Source of the DNA: an uncultured Tateyamaria sp.
GTDB taxonomy: Bacteria > Pseudomonadota > Alphaproteobacteria > Rhodobacterales > Rhodobacteraceae
Assembly: GCF_947503415.1 (NCBI RefSeq)
Contig: NZ_CANNDS010000001.1
Span: 558,001 to 622,000 of the forward strand
Length of the DNA: 64,000 nt
Direction of reading: 5' to 3'
In this document: positions 26,654 to 35,936 of the stretch, piece by piece
How the letters are laid out: every line of letters begins with the position of its first letter
How positions within the stretch are numbered: the first letter of the stretch is position 1
Position numbers and translations under genes: made by a program
Notes under the pieces: generated by a model
Told to the model about the DNA's origin: nothing
Seen by the model: only the letters and a program-made list of their open reading frames with translations
Database searches by the model: none

Positions 26654-28350
26654 TTCTCCTCCTCCTTCGCGCGCTCCAGTTCCTGCGCCATCTGTTCACG
26701 CATCACGAATTTCTGCACTTTGCCGGTGATTGTCATCGGAAATTCATCGACGAAGCGGACGTAGCGGGGGATCTTGAAGTGGGCGATCTGACCTTTGCAG
26801 AACGCGCGGATATCCTCCTCGGTCAAGCTGTGACCCTCTCGCAGCTTGATCCAGGCACAAACTTCTTCGCCATATTTTTCGTCAGGCGCGCCAATCACCT
26901 CGACCTGCTCGATGGCCGGATGGGTATAGAGGAAATCCTCGATCTCGCGCGGAAAGATGTTCTCGCCGCCACGGATCAGCATGTCCTTGATACGGCCGAC
27001 GATCTGGAAATAGCCCTCATCGTCCACCACGGCGATATCGCCGCTGGCAATCCAGCGCGCTTCGTCAATCGCACTCGCCGTCTTTTCGGGATCGTTCCAG
27101 TATTTCGGCATCACGCAATAGCCGCGCGTCAGCAATTCGCCCGGGGTGCCGCGCGGGGTGATCCGGCCTTCACCATCCGCGATCTTGATTTCGGTGTGTG
27201 GCAGCACCCGGCCCACCGTCTCGACCCGGCGCTGGACGGGATCGTCGACACTGGTCTGGGTGCTGACCGGTCCGGTTTCGGTCATGCCATAGGCGATGGT
27301 GATCTGGTCCATGTGCATCTCGGACATGATCCGTTTCATCAGCTCGGCAGGGCACGGTGCCCCAGCGATAATGCCAGTGCGCAGCGAGGTCAGATCGCGC
27401 GCCGCAAATCCCGGACTGTCGAGTGCGGCGATAAACATCGTCGGCACGCCGTGCAGCGCGGTGCAGCGTTCGGCCTCGACCACCTGCATTGTCGCTTCCG
27501 CGTCGAAGCCGGCAGAGGCAAAAACCATCGTAGCGCCATGCGCCACACAACACAGCGTGCCCAGCACCATGCCAAAGCAATGATACATCGGCACCGGGAT
27601 GCACATCCGGTCGCGATGGGTCAGCTTCATCTGCAACCCGGTGAAACGCGCATTGTTGACGATGTTGTGGTGCGTCAGCGTTGCCGCCTTGGGCCGCCCG
27701 GTGGTGCCGGAGGTGAACTGGATATTGATCGGGTCATCAAATTGCAGGGTCTGGGCAAGCTCTTTTACCTGCTGGCGCGTGCCTTCCGTCGCCCGTGCCC
27801 TGACCTCTTCATAAGTGATGGTGCCGGGCGTCGCGGCCCCCTCAAGCGTGATCACCCAGCGCAGTGTCGGTATCTTGGCCGCTGACAGGCAACCCGGCTG
27901 CGCCCCCGCCAGTTCCGGCATCAACGCGTTCAGCATCGCCATATAGTCACTGGTCTTAAAAGTCTGCACCGTGATCAAGGCGCACACCCCGGTCTGGTTG
28001 AGCGCACATTCCAATTCGGCCAGCCTGTAGGCCGGGTTGATGTTCACGAGGATCAGCCCGGCCTTCGCGGTTGCAAATTGCAGGGCCACCCATTCGGCCA
28101 TGTTTGGCGCCCAGACCCCCACACGGTCCCCCGGTTCCAGACCCAACGCCAGCAAACCCGCTGCCATCTCATCGGCTTGGCGGTTCAGCTCGGCATAGCT
28201 CCACCGCAGGTTCTGATAGGGCACAACAAGAGCGTCGGTATCGGGATGTTTGGTGGCGGTCTGCTCCAGCAATTGGCCGACTGTCATGCCAACCAGTGGC
28301 CTGTCAGACACCCCGTGCAGATAGCTTTGTAAGGCTGCGCTAGGTGCCAA
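26650..28350 (-). CDS. Acyl-CoA synthetase (AMP-binding, FadD-like)
   Basis: The 566-aa ligase has the P-loop [16 protein letters not shown], the adenylate motif [10 protein letters not shown], the hinge [20 protein letters not shown] and the C-terminal lysine in MTITGKVQK. It activates a medium- or branched-chain acid to acyl-CoA through an acyl-AMP. The start is a TTG at 28350, chosen because GGAGG lies 6 bases upstream and the N-terminus then matches the family ([15 protein letters not shown]); it overlaps the aminotransferase end by 11 bases. It probably handles free branched acids alongside those made by the dehydrogenase complex. Confidence 0.9.
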   Translation of the reverse strand: MAPSAALQSYLHGVSDRPLVGMTVGQLLEQTATKHPDTDALVVPYQNLRWSYAELNRQADEMAAGLLALGLEPGDRVGVWAPNMAEWVALQFATAKAGLILVNINPAYRLAELECALNQTGVCALITVQTFKTSDYMAMLNALMPELAGAQPGCLSAAKIPTLRWVITLEGAATPGTITYEEVRARATEGTRQQVKELAQTLQFDDPINIQFTSGTTGRPKAATLTHHNIVNNARFTGLQMKLTHRDRMCIPVPMYHCFGMVLGTLCCVAHGATMVFASAGFDAEATMQVVEAERCTALHGVPTMFIAALDSPGFAARDLTSLRTGIIAGAPCPAELMKRIMSEMHMDQITIAYGMTETGPVSTQTSVDDPVQRRVETVGRVLPHTEIKIADGEGRITPRGTPGELLTRGYCVMPKYWNDPEKTASAIDEARWIASGDIAVVDDEGYFQIVGRIKDMLIRGGENIFPREIEDFLYTHPAIEQVEVIGAPDEKYGEEVCAWIKLREGHSLTEEDIRAFCKGQIAHFKIPRYVRFVDEFPMTITGKVQKFVMREQMAQELERAKEEEK

Positions 28351-29533
28351 AATACGCCTCCATCCGGTCAAATGCCTGATTGATGACGTCGTCTTCGACG
28401 CAGAAGGCCATGCGCACATGATGTTTGCCCGCAGGCCCAAAGGCGCTGCCGGGCGTGACGGTAACTTGGGCCTCATCCAGCAGCCGGTGCGCAAACGCGA
28501 CATCATCATCGTGCGTGATCATCACACGGGGGAACACATAATAGGCACCTTGTGGTCGGATGTACTGAAACACGTGACCCAGCCGATCGAGCCGCTCGCA
28601 GATCAGGTGACGCCTGCGGTCGAGTGTGCGTTCGAAGTCCGCGAGATGGGATTGGTCGCCCTCCAGCGCGGCCTTGGCGGCAAGCGGGGAAATGCGCGGC
28701 GTACAGATCATTGTCAGATCATGCACCTTCACGATCTCGGCGCGCAGCGCGGCGGGCATCACCATATAGCCCACGCGCCACCCGCTCATGGCGTAGCATT
28801 TCGAAAAGGTGAACAGATAGACGATAGTGTCGGCGTATTCCGGAAGGGACGCCAGATTGAAATACTGCGCCCGGTTTTCATAGGTGAACTGGCTGTAGGG
28901 ATCATCCAGAATGACCAGCACCCCGTGAGCGCGCGCCAGCTTGGCTACAGCACGCAGGGTGGCCTCCGACAGAATGCTGCTCGTGGGGTTTGACGGGGTG
29001 ACCAGAACAATCGCCTTGGTCCGCGGACCAATCAGGGCGGGCAGCTCAGCAATGTCAGGCTCCCATCCGCGCCCCTCGTGCATCTTCCAGAACACCGGGA
29101 CGCCTCCGTTGAACCGGATTTGACTGATGTGGGACACAAATCCGGGATCGGTCACGATCACCTCGTCGCCGGGATCGACAAGCACGCCGAAAAGCGCGTT
29201 CAGCCCCTCCATATTGCCGGCAGTGATCGTTACATTCTTGCCCGCATCGACACGCACACCGGTCCTGTATTCATGCGCGGCGGCGACAGTCTCGCACACC
29301 TCCGGCAATCCACCGGGCAACGTGTACATGCCCAAGCTAAAATCGCTTTCAAGCGCTTCGGCAACCGCCGCCCTGATCGGTGCGGGCGTTCGAAAGGATG
29401 GCAACCCCCAGGCCAGCGATGCCGCGTCGGGGATCTGTGCACTGCGGATCGACATTTCCTTGATTGCTGATATCGCCAAGTCGCGCGATCTGGATGCAAC
29501 CAGCCGTGCCCTTGGCGCAATCATCTCATTCAT
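28340..29533 (-). CDS. Class I/II pyridoxal-phosphate aminotransferase
   Basis: The 397-aa fold-type I enzyme has the PLP lysine in [16 protein letters not shown], the [10 protein letters not shown] strand and the conserved [12 protein letters not shown]. The start at 29533 ([11 protein letters not shown]) is set by AAGGAGG just upstream; earlier in-frame codons lack one. It is the first gene of the minus-strand operon, so the promoter lies in 29534-29715. It probably transaminates the amino acid whose oxoacid is used by the E1/E2 complex, in parallel with the NAD-dependent dehydrogenase at the operon's end. Confidence 0.9.
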   Translation of the reverse strand: MNEMIAPRARLVASRSRDLAISAIKEMSIRSAQIPDAASLAWGLPSFRTPAPIRAAVAEALESDFSLGMYTLPGGLPEVCETVAAAHEYRTGVRVDAGKNVTITAGNMEGLNALFGVLVDPGDEVIVTDPGFVSHISQIRFNGGVPVFWKMHEGRGWEPDIAELPALIGPRTKAIVLVTPSNPTSSILSEATLRAVAKLARAHGVLVILDDPYSQFTYENRAQYFNLASLPEYADTIVYLFTFSKCYAMSGWRVGYMVMPAALRAEIVKVHDLTMICTPRISPLAAKAALEGDQSHLADFERTLDRRRHLICERLDRLGHVFQYIRPQGAYYVFPRVMITHDDDVAFAHRLLDEAQVTVTPGSAFGPAGKHHVRMAFCVEDDVINQAFDRMEAYFGT

Positions 29534-29715
29534 CCTGAACCTCCTTGCCACCAGAACGAGGCTGTTCGCATTATCCCAGAGGCTTCAAAGCGTACCCGTT
29601 TTCCCGGCGCTCTGATTGTCAAAAGTCAATTGGAATACGGCGGCGCGCCGTTAAGTTGCCGACCAGATGATTTGAAGAACTCAGCCGAGCTCAGGTTTCA
29701 GGTCCGAGGTCCACA

Positions 29716-30291
29716 ATGATGCTTGCTTCGATCCGTGCGGTCCCATTTGCGATGATGTGTATGCTGCCAATTGGTACCGCACAGGCTGAACGAAACCGGT
29801 ACTATACGGGTTTTGTCGGGATCATGACGGAAAACAGATGGCATGACGTTGTCACGCCCGGTCGACTTGAGCTTGCGGACTCTGCTCTTATTGGGTTTGG
29901 GCTGGGCTGGGACCGCCAGATTGGAACAAGCCGGTTCAGCTACGGTTTTGAGCTACAAGCCCTGCGCCATTTTGGACGGCAAGACCATTTTGAGGTCAAC
30001 CTACCGATTGTCATGCGCTACAGGCCGGAGAACCCTGTTCCACAAGCGCTCACTAGCGTGGCCTTTGGTCTTGGTGTTTCGCATGCAACAGAAATTCCAC
30101 AGGTCGAGATTGACCGGAAAGGGGCCTCGCAGCAGAATTTCTTCTATTGGATGGCCGAAGCGGAATTCGCTTTGACGTCGCTGGACACAAGTCTGTATTT
30201 CAGGCTCCATCATCGGTCGGACGGTTACGGCATCTACGACGTGGACAGCGGGTCCACCGGTTTGGTGGTGGGATGGCGCAAGTTGTTCTGA
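29716..30291 (+). CDS. PagL-like outer-membrane beta-barrel protein
   Basis: The 191-aa protein has a signal peptide (about 1-24, cleavage after GTAQA) and alternating strands ending in WRKLF, whose terminal Phe is typical of outer-membrane barrels. The stretch RLHHRSDGYGIYDVDSGS resembles the His-x-Ser active-site region of lipid A 3-O-deacylase PagL (catalytic His, Ser and a downstream acid). If active it would trim lipid A acyl chains. The assignment is by motif likeness only; a non-enzymatic barrel is possible. It stands alone, divergent from the catabolic operon. Confidence 0.6.
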   Translation: MMLASIRAVPFAMMCMLPIGTAQAERNRYYTGFVGIMTENRWHDVVTPGRLELADSALIGFGLGWDRQIGTSRFSYGFELQALRHFGRQDHFEVNLPIVMRYRPENPVPQALTSVAFGLGVSHATEIPQVEIDRKGASQQNFFYWMAEAEFALTSLDTSLYFRLHHRSDGYGIYDVDSGSTGLVVGWRKLF

Positions 30292-30382
30292 ACCTTTCCG
30301 CTCTCTGCAATCCCTGCCTTGTCAGGCACACCGCAGACCAAATGGCGATCCGAGCAGTTCCCGGCTCAAGTTCCGAGAACAC

Positions 30383-31960
30383 CTACAATCCCATCAAGAC
30401 ACGGCCCGCCCGGATCAACACCATGGGATCGAGGTCGGTCCGCGCGACAGGCGGGGGTGGGTCCGTGCAACCTGTCAGACAAGCCACGGCACTGCGCGCC
30501 GATCGAACTGAGTATTCAACCGTAAAAACGCAATCGCGCGGCAATTCACAGAACTGCCCGATCACCGCGAAATTCTGCGCGCCATCAGGCTGCACTTTGG
30601 GCCGATCACCCGGCGCGCGGGGCATGAACTGGCTGGTGATAAATGGCATCCGGCACGGCAGAACCCGCGCACCGTCAAACCATGCGACCTGCTGTTCGGT
30701 TAGTTTCAGGTGCCCGGCAAGCTCTGCAATGATGTCGTCACCCGTCGCCTCCCACATCGGTTTGTTCACGAAATCACCCGTGCGGGCACCGCGCAAACCA
30801 TATCCCCAGAACGTGTAGGTTCCGTGTGTCTGATCTTTGAAATGCGGCTGATGAAACAGCACGATGGACAGCAACCAGCTTGCGTCCGCGAATGTGACAA
30901 GTCCGCCGGTCCCGGTGCGGTTATTGGTGAAATCCTCCATGAATTCGAAGAAATCGGGTCCATCCATGGTCACCGTGAACGAATGCCACGCCGTTTTGTC
31001 AATGTCCCCGCAAAACACCTCCGGGCGGCCAAAACCCTCGTTTCGCGCGGCAAGCTTGCGCCAAAGCCGCCAAGCGCCCCCCTCTTTGTCATCAAGGCCC
31101 GGCGCCCGGTCGTTTGAGCCGATGACAGAGCCGTCGGTCATCGACCCCAATGTCAGATAAACCCGATCCGTTGCGCTGACCGGCACCATGCGTCCGTCGG
31201 CCAGCGCAAGGGCCGAGACAGCGCGCCCCTGCCCTGTGCCATCGATCACCACATCCGAAACCTCTGTGCCGGTCGCGATTTGAACATCCCGGTCGCGCAA
31301 CCACGTCAGGATGGGAGCAATAAGAGAGTCGTATTGATTATAGCGCGTGCGCAGAATTCCAGCGATGCGTGTGAACCCGGGAAAAAGGTGAATGAACCGC
31401 CGCAAATAGCGCCGCAACTCGATCAGCGCATGCCAGGGCTGGAACGAGAACATGGTCGACCACATCAGCCAGAAATTGCTGTCAAAGAACGTCGGACGGA
31501 ACCAGTCTTGGATGCTCTGACTATTCAGGGACCGCTCGGGTGTCAGGATCAGCCTGTTGATATCAACAATGTCATGCCCGGTGAGCGTGAGATCATAGCG
31601 ATCTTCGGCGGGTTTCCCATCCTGAACCAACCGGCAGTTGGACGCGCCAGGAACCATGCGGTTGAAGGACATGATGTCGTCGGTGACAGATATCTCAGGA
31701 TCATCCGCAGATGGGATCGTGTTTAAAAGATCGAAGGTACAGGCGAAGTGTTCTTCAAACATGCGCCCGCCGCGGATCATGTATCCGTCCGCGGCGTTGC
31801 CGGACCCGTCTAGAGACCCGCCAACCTTGGCCAGCTGCTCGTAAATATGGATATCCTCGCCCCTGACCCCTGCATCACGGATCAGGAAAACGGCTGTTGC
31901 CAGACCGGCGATGCCGCCGCCGACGATGTGATGCTGATGATTACGTGCCGCAATTGTCAT
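30383..31960 (-). CDS. ohyA: Oleate hydratase (myosin-cross-reactive antigen family)
   Basis: The 525-aa FAD protein starts with the dinucleotide motif VGGGIAGLATAVFLIRDAG and has the family's GGSLDGSGNAADGYMIRGGR and RMFEEHFACTFDLL, and later KTAWHSFTVTM. The family hydrates the cis-9 double bond of unsaturated fatty acids to 10-hydroxy acids, using FAD structurally. The length is a little under the common 550-590 aa, mostly from a short N-terminus. It is monocistronic. It may help with membrane lipid stress; the neighbouring PagL-like barrel also concerns lipids, but co-regulation is not shown. Confidence 0.92.
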   Translation of the reverse strand: MTIAARNHQHHIVGGGIAGLATAVFLIRDAGVRGEDIHIYEQLAKVGGSLDGSGNAADGYMIRGGRMFEEHFACTFDLLNTIPSADDPEISVTDDIMSFNRMVPGASNCRLVQDGKPAEDRYDLTLTGHDIVDINRLILTPERSLNSQSIQDWFRPTFFDSNFWLMWSTMFSFQPWHALIELRRYLRRFIHLFPGFTRIAGILRTRYNQYDSLIAPILTWLRDRDVQIATGTEVSDVVIDGTGQGRAVSALALADGRMVPVSATDRVYLTLGSMTDGSVIGSNDRAPGLDDKEGGAWRLWRKLAARNEGFGRPEVFCGDIDKTAWHSFTVTMDGPDFFEFMEDFTNNRTGTGGLVTFADASWLLSIVLFHQPHFKDQTHGTYTFWGYGLRGARTGDFVNKPMWEATGDDIIAELAGHLKLTEQQVAWFDGARVLPCRMPFITSQFMPRAPGDRPKVQPDGAQNFAVIGQFCELPRDCVFTVEYSVRSARSAVACLTGCTDPPPPVARTDLDPMVLIRAGRVLMGL

Positions 31961-32157
31961 TGGTCATCCTTCTTCGATTGCGAGGCCCGAAGGGCTCTGC
32001 GTTGCCGCAGCAGAACTGGGCAGCCCCCCGGACAGGGTCCTTAGAGGTGGCCGTTACGCAGGCCCGCAGCCGTCAGCGCAACGTGATCAGGGTGCTGTGC
32101 GACACCGCAAGCGCGCGATCCATTCGGTTTGGACGTTGATCTGCCTATGATCCTCAG

Positions 32158-32412
32158 TCAGCCTGGTAAAGTGGCGCGTATCTGGGCGATGGCTGTTGGG
32201 TACAACAGCTCGATCTCGTCGGCGTCATAGGCATGACCCTTCATATCGAGGCCCGAAATACGTCCCGCCCTGAATTGCAGGACAAGCAACGGTTCTTTCT
32301 GCGCCCTCCCCGACAGCGTTGACCCGAAAGCCCGGACGGACACATTAAAATCAACAATCGCCGCGATGACTGTGTCGCCGACCTGAACCGGCATATCGAC
32401 CGTCCAGCTCAT
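32158..32412 (-). CDS. Small conserved protein linked to GerW/DUF2953 genes
   Basis: I do not recognise a family for this 84-aa protein (MSWTVDMPVQVGDTVIAAIV...). It looks soluble and beta-rich with no signal peptide. Its ATG overlaps the stop of the DUF2953 gene by 4 bases, so it is translationally coupled as third gene of a set. Function is inferred only from position. Confidence 0.65.
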   Translation of the reverse strand: MSWTVDMPVQVGDTVIAAIVDFNVSVRAFGSTLSGRAQKEPLLVLQFRAGRISGLDMKGHAYDADEIELLYPTAIAQIRATLPG

Positions 32413-32960
32413 CGCTTTGGTCCAAATACGGACCAGCCGAAACGGGCGGCAGGCAGCAGAAGACGTGCCGGCACCACAGATAGGTCCAGATCTACTCGTC
32501 CCCTCAAAATGGCTTGGTCGAAGTCAGGCTCTACGGTTAGACACAGGCGCGAGCTGGCGACAGTTCCGTAGATCACCGGTGTCAGCATACCAAATATGTG
32601 GCCCGTTTCCGCCGGATCACCCGTGCCAAATTGCATATCCAACCTGGCGGCATCAAATTTGGCGCGATGCAGAATATCCACCCCAAAGCGCGCCCCCGCC
32701 CGGATCACGCGCAGCAGATTGGTCCGCCCCCTGAGGCGCCGCGCCGATTGAGATGTCTGCGGTTCCTGTGCCTGCGCTTTGTGGCCTGACAGAGAAATAC
32801 GCGGACCAAAACGCCCAAACGCACGACACGCGGCTTTATACCGCCATGCTTCGTGTTTGGTCAGGACCAATTCGATCCGAAGCGGCATGAGCATGGCAAC
32901 GATCAGAAAGACAAGCATGCCCACCAGCACGACCACCAAGACCATCAGGGCAAGGGACAT
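32409..32960 (-). CDS. DUF2953-like membrane-anchored protein (YtfI-like)
   Basis: The 183-aa protein has one N-terminal TM (about 3-26) and a soluble part with the DUF2953 pattern (DMQFGTGDPAETGHIFGML and EPDFDQAILRGRVDLDLSV). In Bacillus a DUF2953 gene (ytfI) lies next to the GerW gene ytfJ, and the same pair is seen here: GerW is 8 bases upstream. Its role in a non-sporulating bacterium is unknown; membrane anchoring suggests an envelope task shared with the GerW-type partner. Confidence 0.8.
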   Translation of the reverse strand: MSLALMVLVVVLVGMLVFLIVAMLMPLRIELVLTKHEAWRYKAACRAFGRFGPRISLSGHKAQAQEPQTSQSARRLRGRTNLLRVIRAGARFGVDILHRAKFDAARLDMQFGTGDPAETGHIFGMLTPVIYGTVASSRLCLTVEPDFDQAILRGRVDLDLSVVPARLLLPAARFGWSVFGPKR

Positions 32961-32968
32961 CGGCGCGC

Positions 32969-33328
32969 CTATCCGTTTGTATTCTTGGTTCTCGGTTTGT
33001 CGGCGACCGTATCGATGACCTTGCCGGCTGTCGTGCCAAGAACCTCGGCAAAGGTTGTCATGGCACCTTGCACCGATTCAACCCGTGCACCCTGGTCGTC
33101 AATGATGATCGCGCCAAGCGGTTTGATACCGCCGCCGGCACCGGTACCCGACGTATTGCCAGATTTTCCGTTGTCGCTGCCGCCTGCGCCAAAACCAAAC
33201 CCATAGCTGACAATTGGGATCACCGTCGCGGTCCCCTTTTCAATCGGATCGCCCAAGACATTTTTGGCATTCAGCAGCCGATCCAGTTCCTCCACGGTCC
33301 CTTTGAGTAGTCTTTCAACGTTTTCCAT
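32969..33328 (-). CDS. GerW (YtfJ) family protein
   Basis: The 119-aa protein shows the GerW pattern: VERLLKGTVEELDRLLNAKN, then TVIPIVSYGFGFGAG, a Gly-rich stretch and GGGIKPLGAIIIDDQG. The start at 33328 (MENVERLL) is preferred; the longer frame runs into the promoter region shared with PEP synthase. In Bacillus YtfJ/GerW affects spore germination, but homologues occur in many non-spore formers with unknown role. It is first of a three-gene operon with DUF2953 and an 84-aa protein, divergent from the PEP synthase gene across an FNR-type dyad. Confidence 0.87.
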   Translation of the reverse strand: MENVERLLKGTVEELDRLLNAKNVLGDPIEKGTATVIPIVSYGFGFGAGGSDNGKSGNTSGTGAGGGIKPLGAIIIDDQGARVESVQGAMTTFAEVLGTTAGKVIDTVADKPRTKNTNG

Positions 33329-33389
33329 TTGAGCACTCCGGCTTTTCTGAATTGAGACCCGAAATCTGCCAGCATGCCGCCAGGCACCC

Positions 33390-33403
33390 TTGATATTGCT
33401 CAA
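33390..33403. promoter_or_regulatory. FNR-type dyad TTGAT-ATTG-CTCAA
   Basis: Nine of ten positions match TTGAT-N4-ATCAA. It lies 62 bases ahead of the GerW gene and 112 bases ahead of PEP synthase, in their shared divergent promoter region. Confidence 0.5.
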
Positions 33404-33514
33404 TCCGCCGCTGATTGTATTGCCCGAAACCACGCCCGGAGAATGATTTCCATCAACTGGACTTGCACATGCCTGCCGCATCATGGGGTCGGACCCAAGC
33501 ACGAGAGGCCGCAG

Positions 33515-35905
33515 ATGGATCGCAAAAAAGCGCTGATTTTGAACCTGAACACTGTCACCCGCACAGATCTCGATCTTGTGGGCGGCAAGAATGCTTCACT
33601 GGGCGAGATGATCGGCGCGCTGGCCCCAAAGGGCATTCACGTGCCGCCCGGATATGCGACCACGGCCCATGCCTTTCGTGCCTTTCTTGGCCACAATGAT
33701 CTGCAAACCGCGATTTCCAACGAATTGGACGCATTGGCACAGGGGCGGATCAGCCTGCAATCAGCTGGCAAGGCCGCGCGCGGTCGTATTCTGGACGGGG
33801 CATGGCCCGACGACATGCGCGATGCAATTGTTAGTGAGTATCGCGCATTGGGCACCGCCGTGGGCGATACGGACGTGCCTGTTGCCGTCCGATCAAGCGC
33901 CACCGCCGAAGATCTGCCAGATGCCAGTTTTGCCGGTCAGCAGGAAACCTATCTGAACGTGATCGGAGAGGCGGCCCTGCTTGATGCTTGCAAGCGCTGC
34001 TATGCATCGCTGTTCACGGACCGCGCGATTGCATACCGTCAGATGCAAGGGTTCGCCCATGATCAGGTCGCCCTTTCGGTTGGCGTGCAACAGATGGTGC
34101 GCGCCGATACCGGCGGGTCGGGCGTGATGTTTTCGATCGATACCGAAACAGGGTTTCCGGATGTGGTGCTGATCAACGCCGCTTGGGGCCTTGGCGAAAA
34201 TGTCGTGCAGGGTGCCGTGGACCCGGATGAATACCAGGTGTTCAAGCCGTTTCTGGACAACGCCGACCTGTCTCCGATCCTGGAAAAACGGTGCGGGGCC
34301 AAGGCGATCAAGATGATCTACGGCGCGGACAGCACACCGCGCAATGTCCCGACATCGAAGGCCGAACAACAAAGCCATGTGCTGAGTGATGCCGAGATAC
34401 TGGACCTGTCCCGACAGGCCAAAATCATCGAGGACCATTATGGTCAACCAATGGATATGGAATGGGCGCGTGACGGTGTGACCGGGGCGCTTTATGTCGT
34501 GCAGGCGCGGCCCGAAACAGTGCAATCGCGCGCGGATATGGGGACCCTCAAACGCTACACCGTGAACGATCCCGGCCCCGTGATCCTGTCGGGCCTCAGC
34601 GTTGGAACGGCTGCCGTTGCCGGGCGCGTGTCGATCATCGAAAATGCAGCCGACATTGACCGGTTCATCGACGGCTCGGTTCTGGTGACCAGCACCACCG
34701 ATCCCGACTGGGTGCCGATCATGAAGCGCGCAGCGGCCATCGTCACCGATCATGGCGGGCGCACATCCCATGCGGCGATTGTCAGCCGTGAAATCGGCCT
34801 GCCTGCCATCGTTGGATGCGGCAATGCCACCCATGTGCTACACGACGAACAGGATGTGACCGTGTCCTGCGCCGGTGGCGAGGAAGGCGTGGTCACCCAG
34901 GGCCTGTCGGACATCAGCGCGACCGAGGAGCCACTGGACGCGCTGCCCAGCACAAACACCAAGGTCATGTTGAACCTTGCCAACCCCAGTGCGGCGCTGC
35001 GGTGGTGGCGCCTGCCGGTGGACGGGGTCGGGCTGGCGCGGATGGAATTTGTCATCAACAGCGCCGTGCGCACCCACCCCATGGCGCTGGCGCATTTCGA
35101 GAGGGTCAGCGACCCCGCCGCACGGGCAGAGATTGAACGCTTGACCGCCGGATATGACAGCAAGCCCGCCTATTTCGTCGACCGGCTTGCCCGCGGTTTG
35201 TCCCGTATCGCCGCGTTTTGCTATCCCAAACCCGTCATCGTGCGGATGAGCGATTTCAAAACCAACGAATATGCCGATCTGCTGGGCGGACGCGATTTCG
35301 AACCCGAAGAATCCAACCCCATGCTCGGGTATCGGGGAGCGTCGCGCTACTACTCGGACAATTATCGTGACGGCTTTGCGCTGGAATGCCAGGCCATTGC
35401 ACGCCTGCGCAACCAGATGGGATTTCAGAACGTCGTCATCATGATTCCGTTTTGCCGCACACCCGAAGAGGCGGACAAGGTTCTCGCCGTGATGGCAGAA
35501 CATGGGCTGGAACGCGGGCAAGACGGGCTTGAGATCTATGTGATGTGCGAAATTCCGTCGAATGTGCTGCGTGCGGATGAATTCGCGGCGCGGTTTGACG
35601 GGTTTTCCATTGGCTCCAACGATCTGACACAGCTGACCCTTGGCATCGACAGGGATTCCGACGCGCTGGCGCCACTGTTTCGCGAAGACGACCCAGCCGT
35701 CCTATGGATGATCGAGCGGGTGATCCGCGAGGCGCACAAAGCCGGATCAAAGGTCGGTTTCTGCGGGCAGGCACCCAGCAACGATCCCGAATATGCCCGG
35801 CATCTGGTCCGGTTTGGGATTGATACGATTTCAGTGACGCCCGACAGCTTTGTGCAGGTTCTGCGCAATGTGGCTGCGGCGGAAGACGTATCCGAAAAAA
35901 CCTAA
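33515..35905 (+). CDS. ppsA: Phosphoenolpyruvate synthase
   Basis: The 796-aa enzyme makes PEP from pyruvate and ATP. It has the N-terminal nucleotide-binding domain (GGKNASLGEM near residue 20, AVRSSATAEDLPDASFAGQQ), the swivelling phosphohistidine domain with catalytic His in TDHGGRTSHAAIVSREIG, and the C-terminal TIM-barrel with MLGYRGASRY and the active-site Cys in VGFCGQAPS. The length is typical. The ATG at 33515 gives the usual N-terminus; the frame upstream overlaps the promoter. It is convergent with a PfkB kinase gene. The FNR-like dyad suggests induction when oxygen is low. Confidence 0.95.
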   Translation: MDRKKALILNLNTVTRTDLDLVGGKNASLGEMIGALAPKGIHVPPGYATTAHAFRAFLGHNDLQTAISNELDALAQGRISLQSAGKAARGRILDGAWPDDMRDAIVSEYRALGTAVGDTDVPVAVRSSATAEDLPDASFAGQQETYLNVIGEAALLDACKRCYASLFTDRAIAYRQMQGFAHDQVALSVGVQQMVRADTGGSGVMFSIDTETGFPDVVLINAAWGLGENVVQGAVDPDEYQVFKPFLDNADLSPILEKRCGAKAIKMIYGADSTPRNVPTSKAEQQSHVLSDAEILDLSRQAKIIEDHYGQPMDMEWARDGVTGALYVVQARPETVQSRADMGTLKRYTVNDPGPVILSGLSVGTAAVAGRVSIIENAADIDRFIDGSVLVTSTTDPDWVPIMKRAAAIVTDHGGRTSHAAIVSREIGLPAIVGCGNATHVLHDEQDVTVSCAGGEEGVVTQGLSDISATEEPLDALPSTNTKVMLNLANPSAALRWWRLPVDGVGLARMEFVINSAVRTHPMALAHFERVSDPAARAEIERLTAGYDSKPAYFVDRLARGLSRIAAFCYPKPVIVRMSDFKTNEYADLLGGRDFEPEESNPMLGYRGASRYYSDNYRDGFALECQAIARLRNQMGFQNVVIMIPFCRTPEEADKVLAVMAEHGLERGQDGLEIYVMCEIPSNVLRADEFAARFDGFSIGSNDLTQLTLGIDRDSDALAPLFREDDPAVLWMIERVIREAHKAGSKVGFCGQAPSNDPEYARHLVRFGIDTISVTPDSFVQVLRNVAAAEDVSEKT

Positions 35906-35936
35906 GACCAATGCCGTCCATCGCACATGACCAACC

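Noticed and set aside
29616-29629. FNR-like dyad TTGTC-AAAA-GTCAA between the aminotransferase and PagL-like genes
   Set aside because: Only 7 of 10 positions match; it may simply contain a -35-like TTGAC.
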